A stretch of DNA of 8,744 nt from an uncultured Rickettsiales bacterium (GTDB lineage: Bacteria; Pseudomonadota; Alphaproteobacteria; Rickettsiales; UBA1997). This document shows, one piece after another, positions 1 to 5,800 of the stretch. A program made the position numbers and the translations under genes. Under the pieces are notes generated by a model, which was given only the letters and a program-made list of their open reading frames with translations, was not told the origin of the DNA and did not search any database. The stretch spans positions 1 through 8,744 of the forward strand of contig CAPZCD010000045.1 in NCBI GenBank assembly GCA_948744995.1, given 5' to 3'. Position 1 is the stretch's first letter. Each line of letters starts with the position of its first letter.

Positions 1-25
1 ATAATATTATAATTATAATAAACTA

Positions 26-55
26 TTGACTTATTTAGTATAAATATATTATAAT
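26..55 (+). promoter_or_regulatory. Sigma70-type promoter of the two-gene operon
   Basis: A -35 box TTGACT (26-31) and a perfect -10 box TATAAT (50-55) are separated by 18 bases. Transcription would start near 62, leaving a short leader of about 15-27 nt before the first possible start codons at 77 (TTG) and 89 (ATG). It is the best promoter match in the window and stands directly before the first gene of the + strand pair. No operator-like inverted repeat is obvious around it. Confidence 0.72.
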
Positions 56-76
56 CTCTATCAAGATCATAACAAA

Positions 77-370
77 TTGAAATATCGTATGCACTCAACT
101 AACGAAATTTCAGGAACTCAAAAGGATATGGAGCCTTATTCTGCAACTAGAGAAAGTAATAATATAATTCCAGAATTACAACAAGTCATTGATAATGGAT
201 TTGTAAGATATAAATATAAAGATAATAGCGCAGTTGTTATCGATACATTTGGAAAGAAAATTTATGAGCTAGATTATAATAACAAATTATTAAAAATATC
301 TGATATAGAATCGGAATTAGATATCAAACTTTTTAAAAGTTCATTAGATGTTTTAAATAACAATTTTTAA
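77..370 (+). CDS. Small hypothetical protein, first gene of the effector operon
   Basis: I do not recognise this 97-residue protein. It has no signal peptide or membrane segment and looks soluble. The C-terminal two thirds (about 34-97) alternate hydrophobic and charged residues (VRYKYK, AVVIDTFGKKIYELDY) like a small beta-rich fold followed by a helix. The start is uncertain: TTG at 77 gives the longest frame, ATG at 89 (residue 5) is the more conventional codon, and ATG at 128 (residue 18) has AAGGA just upstream but too close. It ends 13 bases before the next gene, whose ribosome binding site overlaps this stop codon, so the two are almost certainly co-transcribed and perhaps translationally coupled. 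By position it could be a partner, chaperone or regulator of the YopJ-like protein, but nothing in its sequence shows that. Confidence 0.7.
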   Translation: MKYRMHSTNEISGTQKDMEPYSATRESNNIIPELQQVIDNGFVRYKYKDNSAVVIDTFGKKIYELDYNNKLLKISDIESELDIKLFKSSLDVLNNNF

Positions 371-373
371 AGG
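369..373 (+). promoter_or_regulatory. Ribosome binding site overlapping the upstream stop codon
   Basis: AAAGG overlaps the TAA stop (368-370) of the small upstream gene and lies 10 bases before the ATG at 384. The overlap supports coupled translation of the pair and supports the chosen start of the larger gene. Confidence 0.5.
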
Positions 374-383
374 TAGAAAAAGT

Positions 384-1847
384 ATGTCGGAAAAAAATGA
401 TAGCGTTATTTTTAGAATAGTTAACAGTTTACCTGAACCAGATGATAAAAATAGAATTGAAAAAATAGCCATTTTTAGAGAAGAAAAAAATGACAAATTA
501 CATGACCCCAAAACTCCATCTTTTTTATTAGATGAAATAAAAGAAGATCATTTAGTGGCTAAAATTTCGTTAGATGCTAATACTGGTTTTTTGATACCTA
601 AAGAAACGTTTTTAGGTAAGAAACAAAATGGAAGATATTACACAACTCAAGAAGCTATAGATATAGTTAATGCATCCCAGCTTGCATACCAAAATGCAAA
701 CTATTCAAAAGATGATTACGGTAGAATATATTGTGCACAAATTTTAGCAATCGCTTTAGATTATAATCTTTTTAATAACTCGAGGATTCCGAGATTTATC
801 CCTTTTTTGTGTAGAAGTGTTGGCGGAGAAGATGAAAAAATAAATAATATGATTAATTGGGTAAAAAAATGTCTAGAAACCTGTGAATTAGGAGAAACTT
901 TATTTTTCCCTTGGCTTGCCAAGGGCCATGCTGGAATGATAGCCGTAGATTCAAAAATGTATAAAAACAAAGAAATTGAATATTTGAGATACTTTGAAAT
1001 GGGTGGGATGTATTTATGCGAAGGTGTTATAAATAAAGACGGTTCTTTTAATGGAAAAAAAGAATTCAAAGATAGAAGTAATATAAATAAATGTTTTGGC
1101 GAATTTGCAAAACATATAGAAGGGTATAACAGTGAAAACAATGAACCAGTTCCTGTTTGCTTTGATTTTATTACTAGAAATGAAAATAATTCAAAATCTT
1201 ATGGCCAAAGGTTTTCAGATACTGATTGTAGTTATCGTTCTGAAGCTGCATATTGTTTATATATGAAAGGAGATATTAATAATTTTGAAGATTTTAAAGA
1301 AAATTTAGGTAGTAAAGAAAAATTAGATTTGATTAATAATTTTATAAAAGGACGTAAATATAGAGCTCGTCTGAGATTAAAAAAGCCTAAATTTTATTAT
1401 ACTAATCTTTATCACGAAAAAAATGATATATTCCCAAAAATTTCTATCAATTATGAAAATTATGAAGGTTATCCTGAAACTCCTTGGATTCCAAAAGAAA
1501 TCGAAGATTCCTTGAGTATTGAACAAAATAAAGAAACTGATTTAATTAATCAAATAAAATATTCTAATAGCCAAGCTATAGCTGTAGCATCAGGAAATAA
1601 AATAATGTCCAACGATATAAAATCATCAAAAACAACATTAAATACTAATAAAGAAAAACAATCATCAAATCCAATAAAACAAATAGAAACAAATGAATTT
1701 GGTAAGAAAATTTTAGAAAAAAATGATATTGACACTACAAAGAGAGAAAAAATAGAACACCTCAAGCTTGCTGGTAGAACTTTAGCTGAAAAAGTTAGCA
1801 AAGTTATAATCGGTATCGATAGTAAGGAACAAGTTAAAAAAACCTAA
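384..1847 (+). CDS. Candidate YopJ-like (CE-clan) acetyltransferase/cysteine protease effector
   Basis: This 487-residue protein has no signal peptide. A hydrophobic strand at 173-178 leads into G181-H182, then a hydrophobic strand ending in D189, a basic turn, and E205 in FEM. Further on comes Q275-R276, then D281-C282. The order H-E-Q-C matches the catalytic layout of YopJ-family Ser/Thr/Lys acetyltransferases and of Ulp1-type proteases. Local style resembles YopJ in three places: H...D.K before the acid, QR.S..DC at the nucleophile, and P-x-F-Y at 335-338 after it. A basic stretch at 323-336 could match the inositol hexakisphosphate-binding region of YopJ proteins (inference). H-to-E spacing is 23 (YopJ 19) and E-to-C is 77 (YopJ 44), implying an insertion near 212-255. 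About 150 N-terminal residues and a Ser/Asn/Lys-rich C-terminal tail (380-487) are extra. Acetyltransferase, deubiquitinase or deSUMOylase activity cannot be told apart by eye. Rickettsiales generally lack type III secretion, so export by type IV secretion is likelier if it is an effector. Confidence 0.6.
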   Translation: MSEKNDSVIFRIVNSLPEPDDKNRIEKIAIFREEKNDKLHDPKTPSFLLDEIKEDHLVAKISLDANTGFLIPKETFLGKKQNGRYYTTQEAIDIVNASQLAYQNANYSKDDYGRIYCAQILAIALDYNLFNNSRIPRFIPFLCRSVGGEDEKINNMINWVKKCLETCELGETLFFPWLAKGHAGMIAVDSKMYKNKEIEYLRYFEMGGMYLCEGVINKDGSFNGKKEFKDRSNINKCFGEFAKHIEGYNSENNEPVPVCFDFITRNENNSKSYGQRFSDTDCSYRSEAAYCLYMKGDINNFEDFKENLGSKEKLDLINNFIKGRKYRARLRLKKPKFYYTNLYHEKNDIFPKISINYENYEGYPETPWIPKEIEDSLSIEQNKETDLINQIKYSNSQAIAVASGNKIMSNDIKSSKTTLNTNKEKQSSNPIKQIETNEFGKKILEKNDIDTTKREKIEHLKLAGRTLAEKVSKVIIGIDSKEQVKKT

Positions 1848-1990
1848 ACATAAAATGAGTATATGGTATATTTAGTTTAAATCTAAGTACTAAATTTCAT
1901 ATTATAATTTAAGTTTGATTTATTATAACAATTTATATATTTGGCTGTGATGCTAGTATAAAAATATTTTCTAATCCAAGCAAATTTAGT

Positions 1991-2019
1991 AGTAAATATT
2001 ATTATCCATGATATTTACT
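1991..2019. terminator. Possible bidirectional terminator hairpin
   Basis: A perfect 9-bp inverted repeat (AGTAAATAT / ATATTTACT) with an 11-nt loop sits between two converging genes. The stem is nearly all A-T, and on the + strand it is followed only by TTCTT, so it is a weak terminator at best. Position is the main support. Confidence 0.3.
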
Positions 2020-2029
2020 TTCTTAACCT

Positions 2030-2046
2030 AAATAAACCCTTTATTT
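2030..2046 (-). terminator. Possible terminator hairpin after the ABC-F gene
   Basis: A perfect 7-bp stem (AAATAAA / TTTATTT) with a three-base loop lies 8 bases past the stop codon of the ABC-F gene. There is no G-C base in the stem and no clear U tract, so termination is only suggested by position. Confidence 0.25.
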
Positions 2047-2054
2047 CCATTCTC

Positions 2055-3611
2055 CTATATCCTTACAACCTCCTCCACTCCAACATTTTCCTTAAAAACA
2101 CTATCATGTGAAACTATAACCAGAGCTTTTACATATTGTTTCAAGATATTTTCCAAAAAATTCACAGAATCCAAATCCAAATTATTCGTTGGCTCATCCA
2201 ACAGCAGCAAATCCGGATTTTTACTAAATATACAAGCCAAAGCTACCCGCAATCTTTCGCCACCACTTATAACTCCAATCAATTTATTCATACTATTAGT
2301 TCTAAATATGAATTTAGCAAGCATATTTCTAGCTTCAAGTTCACTCAGCTTAGTGTAGTTAATAATATTTTCTAAAATCGTCTTTCCATCAGCTAAAAAA
2401 CTTTGTTCTTGATCTAAAAATGCATAATTACCAGAAAAATTATTAGCTATTATTTTCAATAACGTGCTCTTTCCGCTACCATTTCTACCATCTATAGCAA
2501 TCCTGGACTTTGACCTAATTGTAAGATTGAAATTACTAAATATTTGTCTACCACCATAACTAAAATTTAAATTATTAAGCTCAAATATAATTTTATCAGA
2601 TACTTTAGCTTGATCTTCTAACTTAAAATATATCTCACTTTTTCTTTCGGTAATGGCGCCTATAGATTTTAGAGACAAATCAATTTTATTTAGATTGGAA
2701 ATATCCCTTTTTAGCAGCTGTCCACTCTTTTTCTCCGACTTATTAATTTTTGAATCCAGTGTCAACTTCATATATTTAGAATTTTCCAATTTCTTTTTAC
2801 CTTGTTTCGCTCTTTTTTCTCTCGCTTCTCTATTCACTATTATCTGCTGTTTTTGTTTATTCAGTTCTTTTTTTGCATTATCATATTTTTTTTCTAACGA
2901 CATACTTTCTAGTTTTTTCTGCTCCTGATATTGAATGAAATTACAACCATAATTATATATTTCCACATTCCCGGAACCCAATTTCCTCAATTCAATTATC
3001 CTATCTATAATAGCTAAAAGTTCTCTATCATGAGATACTAATAGTATACCAAAACTCCAATTTCTTATAAAATCATAAAAAATAGTTTTACCTTCACAAT
3101 CCATATTATTGGTTGGTTCATCAAGGATCAAAAAATTAGTTTGTTTATTAATTATACTCGATAAAACTACTTTTACTCTTTCTCCACCACTTAAACTGCT
3201 AAATTTCTGTAGCGGATTGAGTTTTAAATTGAAAAATTCAAGTTTCTTGGCAATTATTTCATTACAATCCCAGTAACTATCTAGGATCGCATAATCTTCT
3301 GAATCAGCAGTGCCATCATCAACTTTAGCTAATGAAATTACCTGTTTTTCTAGTCCAAAAACATCAGCTACTGTATTAAAACCGAATTCATTGAATTTCT
3401 GCGGCAAATAAGCAATATTTAAGTTATTTTTTGTAATTTCACCGCCAGTTGGAGCTACATCACCAACAATTAATTTAAGTATGGAGCTTTTGCCAATTCC
3501 GTTGACACCTATAAGCCCCACCTTGCTATTATCATCTAAACTAAATGATAGGTTATTTATGAGTTTTGTACCATCAGGTAATCGATAGGATAAATTTTTT
3601 ATACTAATCAT
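2055..3611 (-). CDS. ABC-F family ATPase (ribosome-associated)
   Basis: This is a complete 518-residue protein with two fused ABC ATPase domains and no membrane segment, the hallmark of ABC-F proteins. These bind the ribosomal E site and reshape the peptidyl-transferase centre. Domain 1 has Walker A GVNGIGKS (35-42), signature LSGGE (140-144), Walker B with DEP (164-166) and the switch histidine in SHD (193-195). Domain 2 has GRNGSGKS (375-382), ISGGE (448-452), LLLLDEP (468-474) and SHD (501-503). Both catalytic glutamates (165, 473) are present, so it should be active. The linker at about 225-310 is a long basic coiled coil, as expected for the P-site-tRNA-interaction motif. There is no C-terminal extension. 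Family members include housekeeping translation factors and antibiotic-resistance proteins; eye inspection cannot decide which, and I give no symbol. No clear Shine-Dalgarno precedes the ATG. It is transcribed separately from the genes upstream. Confidence 0.95.
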   Translation of the reverse strand: MISIKNLSYRLPDGTKLINNLSFSLDDNSKVGLIGVNGIGKSSILKLIVGDVAPTGGEITKNNLNIAYLPQKFNEFGFNTVADVFGLEKQVISLAKVDDGTADSEDYAILDSYWDCNEIIAKKLEFFNLKLNPLQKFSSLSGGERVKVVLSSIINKQTNFLILDEPTNNMDCEGKTIFYDFIRNWSFGILLVSHDRELLAIIDRIIELRKLGSGNVEIYNYGCNFIQYQEQKKLESMSLEKKYDNAKKELNKQKQQIIVNREAREKRAKQGKKKLENSKYMKLTLDSKINKSEKKSGQLLKRDISNLNKIDLSLKSIGAITERKSEIYFKLEDQAKVSDKIIFELNNLNFSYGGRQIFSNFNLTIRSKSRIAIDGRNGSGKSTLLKIIANNFSGNYAFLDQEQSFLADGKTILENIINYTKLSELEARNMLAKFIFRTNSMNKLIGVISGGERLRVALACIFSKNPDLLLLDEPTNNLDLDSVNFLENILKQYVKALVIVSHDSVFKENVGVEEVVRI

Positions 3612-3639
3612 AGAAATACATCTAATTCATTTGTTTACT

Positions 3640-3663
3640 AAAAAATTCTGCTTTTGTAGAATT
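3640..3663 (-). promoter_or_regulatory. Terminator-like hairpin in the ABC-F leader (possible attenuator)
   Basis: On the - strand, AATTCT and AGAATT (plus arms 3644-3649 and 3658-3663) form a 6-bp stem, extendable past one mismatch, followed at once by six U (3645-3640). It lies about 30 bases before the ABC-F start codon and inside the leader predicted from the upstream promoter. A U-tract hairpin here would tend to stop transcription before the gene. Some ABC-F resistance genes are controlled by leader attenuation, but the stem is weak and no leader peptide is evident. Confidence 0.35.
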
Positions 3664-3719
3664 AAAATAAAAAATAAATTAAAGTACTCTCAATATAAAA
3701 ATATTTTTAAACTAGTAAT

Positions 3720-3747
3720 AGTATATAGAATTTTTTTAAAAAGGCAA
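3720..3747 (-). promoter_or_regulatory. Probable promoter of the ABC-F gene
   Basis: Read on the - strand, TTGCCT (plus 3742-3747) and TATACT (plus 3720-3725) are spaced by 16 bases that include an A run. Transcription would start near 3713, giving a leader of about 100 nt. It lies just past the stop codon of the gene upstream, so the ABC-F gene has its own transcription unit. Confidence 0.5.
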
Positions 3748-3748
3748 G

Positions 3749-3767
3749 AGTTTAGAAGGGTTAAACT
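3749..3767 (-). terminator. Weak hairpin at the end of copy A
   Basis: A 6-bp inverted repeat (AGTTTA / TAAACT) with a seven-base loop overlaps the TAG stop of the downstream half of copy A. On the - strand a run of five T follows a few bases later. This could end transcription of the duplicated-gene region, but the stem has only one G-C pair. Confidence 0.28.
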
Positions 3768-4233
3768 AAGCTGGACTTGATACTCCTTGTACACCTTTAC
3801 CCTCATTTTTTGAAGCTTCTAATTTATTTCCTAGTTCTTGTTGGGCTTCTATCAATTTAGTCCCCATAGGTAATCTATTTTTTTCGTTTTTCTTGTTCTT
3901 TATTTCTCTTATTTCTCTTTTTAATTCTCTTATCCTTCTTTTTGTTTTTTCCAATTCTCGTACTAAAGTTTCTTCATCCATATCATCATATTCAGTTTTA
4001 TATTTAGTTTTATTTACTAAAACTTTTCCTGTCTTAATATTTCTTGGGTTTTTTTCTTTTTTAACTCCTGGACTTAATTTTCGAACTTCTTTTATACCAT
4101 TTTGCAAATCTTTAATTAGTCCTTCAATTCTTAAACGGCTCATCCCTATCTGTCTTTCTTGATATTCAATAGCACTTTTTATAAAATCATCTTCTTCATT
4201 TTCATATATTAAGGATAAATTTTGTTTCTCCAT
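3766..4233 (-). CDS. Copy A, 3' part: C-terminal coiled-coil segment cut off by a frameshift
   Basis: This 155-codon frame is the missing C-terminus of the gene upstream rather than a gene of its own. Residues 1-54 align with residues about 475-525 of the intact paralogue B (LSLI..., then DDFI and E-DFI, then RIRMGE-type and RIEGLIKDLQN-type helix), and GTKLIEAQQELGNKLE (124-139) matches GGKLIRAQRELGNQLE at B's C-terminus. Between these blocks it has about 65 extra residues (56-121), including a highly charged coiled coil (88-119), absent from B. It overlaps the 512-codon frame by 32 bases in the +1 frame. The ATG at 4233 has a purine-rich AGGGAAG just upstream, so separate translation is possible. 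It ends in VSSPA. Function unknown. Confidence 0.6.
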   Translation of the reverse strand: MEKQNLSLIYENEEDDFIKSAIEYQERQIGMSRLRIEGLIKDLQNGIKEVRKLSPGVKKEKNPRNIKTGKVLVNKTKYKTEYDDMDEETLVRELEKTKRRIRELKREIREIKNKKNEKNRLPMGTKLIEAQQELGNKLEASKNEGKGVQGVSSPA

Positions 4234-5740
4234 TTCTTCCCTTTCTTTCCTTTTTTTTTATTTTTTCATTATGTGAAATTTCTATTTCTTCATCATCATA
4301 TTGACCATAGCCATACATATCACGCTCAGAATCATCATCTATTTGTTGTACTTTTCGTTTACTTCTTAATTCAGTTTGAGATGAAAAAAAATCTTTATTA
4401 TCTATGTAAGCTATTTCTTGTTCTCTTCTTATTTCTTCTATAAAACTATGCCGTTGCTTTTCATTATCAAACGAATTTTCTATATTCGAATTCTCTTCCA
4501 TTAATATTTTTGCCATTTTTCCATTAGTCATTATCCATTCTTTTGTTATCTTTTCTTCCAATTCAGCAAATTTTTCCCTATTTTCTTCAAATCCTTGTTC
4601 TTCAGGGTTTTTTAATATTGTAAGTAATTCAGTAAGTTTTTCCCTAATTTTCTCTAATCTTCGTTCTTCAAGTTTTACTATCGGAAGTTCTAATTTAACA
4701 GGAACCCTAGTAGATTTTCTATAAATTTTGCCATCTGGGCCGTATTCTGCTTTTTCCACTACTATATATCCAGCATCTTTATTAATTTTATCTTTGCCTT
4801 CATATCTTTCTATATGTTTGTAATTTCCTTCTATAATTTCATCAGCTGAAACTCCAGTATTTTCTAGATAAATCTTTTTATCAAGATTATTACTTAAAAT
4901 CATATTTACATTAGATTGTGCTATACGATCTGCTAATTTTGATATACAAAATGCCAAAGTACTACCGGTTGCAAGAGAAACTTTATCTTTGCTACGTTTT
5001 CGAGAATCAGTTTGTCCAAATTCTATCCTAACACTATTAGTATCGATATCTTCTTTTGGTATTTCTTCAATAAAAAGTTCACTAAGAAGAAACTTATAAT
5101 ATGGAACGGATTCAATACTATTGTCTTCACTTTGTTCAAGTGTTTTATAAAAATAGGTATTTTTAAAATAATTTTTATATGATTCATTTTTTGCTATATT
5201 TACCATTCTCTTCATAACTTCTTCTACATCAGATAATACTGTAGCTAAATAACTATAGTGTTGTACTTCTGAGTTATAATCGCTACTCATTGGCAATAAA
5301 CTTGATACAAAATAAACTAAGTTTGTTTCTCCGTTAGGATCATTGTCTTCAACAAAAAGAATAGGAGCCTTTAAAATGTGGGTATTTTGCTCAACTTTTC
5401 CATCTGGATTATAGAAACGATAGTAATACTTAAATACATCTTCCTTATAAAAAGCATCTCCAACCTTTTTTACTATTTCTTTCTCTTCATCTGTCTTTTT
5501 TAACCTTTCTCTTTCTAATTTTTCTTTTAATTTTCCAATAAGTTCTTTAAAATGTTTTTTTATATCCGTTTCATCTTTAGACAAAATTATAGAGCTTAGT
5601 GTAGGAGTAAGTTGTTCTTCCATTTCTTGATCAATATAGGACAAGCCATCCTTTAGGTTTGTTTCTTTAAACAATTTATCTACAACCTCATTAGCTTTTT
5701 TGATACTTTCTTCTTTATTTTTTTTAATAATTTCGGTCAT
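4202..5740 (-). CDS. Copy A, 5' part: hypothetical coiled-coil protein, truncated by frameshift
   Basis: I do not recognise this family. The 512-residue product has no signal peptide or membrane segment and is rich in Lys and Glu. It is clearly paralogous to the 562-residue protein encoded upstream. Shared blocks are IILSKDETDIKKHFKELI (51-68), KFLLSELFIEEIP (216-228), RIEFGQTDS (238-246), KKIYLENTGVSADEIIEGNYK (288-308), KEWIMTNGK (400-408), FIEEIRREQEIAY (433-445) and DDEEIEIS (482-489). Residues 70-215 barely resemble B. A 22-residue internal duplication lies at 357-395. The last 18 residues, after Ile494, are out-of-frame sequence caused by the extra A; they do not match B. ATG at 5740 is preceded by GAGGGTGAG, a good ribosome binding site, and by a promoter identical to that of copy B. 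Cytoplasmic or secreted; role unknown. Confidence 0.75.
   Translation of the reverse strand: MTEIIKKNKEESIKKANEVVDKLFKETNLKDGLSYIDQEMEEQLTPTLSSIILSKDETDIKKHFKELIGKLKEKLERERLKKTDEEKEIVKKVGDAFYKEDVFKYYYRFYNPDGKVEQNTHILKAPILFVEDNDPNGETNLVYFVSSLLPMSSDYNSEVQHYSYLATVLSDVEEVMKRMVNIAKNESYKNYFKNTYFYKTLEQSEDNSIESVPYYKFLLSELFIEEIPKEDIDTNSVRIEFGQTDSRKRSKDKVSLATGSTLAFCISKLADRIAQSNVNMILSNNLDKKIYLENTGVSADEIIEGNYKHIERYEGKDKINKDAGYIVVEKAEYGPDGKIYRKSTRVPVKLELPIVKLEERRLEKIREKLTELLTILKNPEEQGFEENREKFAELEEKITKEWIMTNGKMAKILMEENSNIENSFDNEKQRHSFIEEIRREQEIAYIDNKDFFSSQTELRSKRKVQQIDDDSERDMYGYGQYDDEEIEISHNEKIKKKERKGRNGETKFILNI
4251..4259 (-). other. Run of nine A: frameshift/slippage site in copy A
   Basis: On the coding (-) strand nine consecutive A follow the T of ATA (Ile494). 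The upstream frame reads ATA AAA AAA AAG and runs into a TGA after 18 more codons. One A fewer reads ATA AAA AAA AGG and enters the downstream frame. Runs of this length are prone to replication and transcription slippage. Confidence 0.75.
4560..4672 (-). repeat. Internal tandem duplication, 66-bp period, in copy A
   Basis: Two imperfect copies of about 47 bases (4560-4606 and 4626-4672) start with AATTCAG and share a TTTTTCCCTA core. The 66-base period equals 22 codons and keeps the frame. In protein order they encode residues 357-373 (core REKLTEL) and 379-395 (core REKFAEL). Copy B has a single unit here (KLEEQRLTEIEEEL), so the duplication arose in copy A or was lost from B. Confidence 0.65.
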
Positions 5741-5749
5741 CTCACCCTC
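5741..5749 (-). promoter_or_regulatory. Ribosome binding site of copy A
   Basis: On the - strand GAGGGTGAG directly precedes the ATG at 5740, with GAGG five bases from it. The identical sequence precedes copy B. It fixes the start of both paralogues. Confidence 0.6.
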
Positions 5750-5769
5750 TATTTTTATGAATAACTAAC

Positions 5770-5800
5770 ATTATAGTAAACAACTAAAACTAATATTCAA
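5770..5800 (-). promoter_or_regulatory. Probable promoter of copy A
   Basis: On the - strand TTGAAT (plus 5795-5800) and a perfect TATAAT (plus 5770-5775) are 19 bases apart. The leader would be only about 22 nt. The same boxes at the same spacing occur before copy B. The 19-base spacer is longer than usual, so the -35 assignment is less sure than the -10. Confidence 0.55.

Larger units (their letters stand above)
1848..2054. other. Convergent intergenic spacer
   Basis: This spacer lies between the stop codons of two converging genes. It contains no coding frame of note. It holds two AT-only hairpins (1991-2019 and 2030-2046) and a long-range 10-base inverted repeat (TACTAAATTT near 1888 against AAATTTAGTA at 1982). 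Nothing else is recognisable. Confidence 0.5.
3766..5740 (-). pseudogene. Copy A: frameshifted paralogue of the coiled-coil protein gene
   Basis: The 512-codon frame and the 155-codon frame downstream together make one gene. The break is a run of nine A (plus 4251-4259). With eight A the reading continues from Ile494 through KKRKEREE into the downstream Met, giving 657 residues that align with the 562-residue paralogue B to its end. The span is 1975 bases, that is 658 codons plus one extra base, exactly as expected for a single insertion. Promoter, ribosome binding site and both coding parts are otherwise clean, with no other stop. The break is therefore recent, a phase-variable state, corrected by polymerase slippage at the A run, or a sequencing error. 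Confidence 0.7.

Noticed and set aside
761..1141. 126-codon open frame on the - strand within the YopJ-like gene
   Set aside because: It is the antisense shadow of a well-supported gene. Its product is a biased Ser/Leu/Phe/Ile mix typical of reversed AT-rich coding sequence, with no promoter or ribosome binding site.
1550..1801. 83-codon - strand frame rich in Phe, Ser and Ile
   Set aside because: Antisense of the Lys/Asn/Ser-rich tail of the YopJ-like gene; no supporting signals.
77..1847. The two-gene + strand operon as a toxin-antitoxin system
   Set aside because: Order and size of the small gene fit loosely, but it shows no antitoxin DNA-binding motif and the promoter has no operator-like inverted repeat. 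The large protein resembles a host-directed enzyme instead.
2136..2928. Two + strand frames (2136-2375, 2653-2928) opposite the ABC-F gene
   Set aside because: Both lie fully inside the ABC-F coding region in antisense and have low-complexity products.
2055..3611. Calling the ABC-F gene a specific antibiotic-resistance determinant (Vga, Lsa or Msr type) or a specific housekeeping member
   Set aside because: ABC-F subfamilies are separated by phylogeny and by linker details that cannot be resolved by eye. The residues seen only support the family.
3766..4233. The 155-codon frame as an independent small gene or antitoxin overlapping a larger gene
   Set aside because: Its residues align directly with the C-terminus of paralogue B, and the exact one-base restoration at the A run explains it better. 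Separate translation after the frameshift is still possible.
3893..4443. Two hydrophobic + strand frames (3893-4162, 4222-4443) that look like membrane peptides
   Set aside because: They are antisense to the Lys/Glu-rich copy A; poly-Lys/Glu codons read backwards give Phe/Leu/Ser runs.
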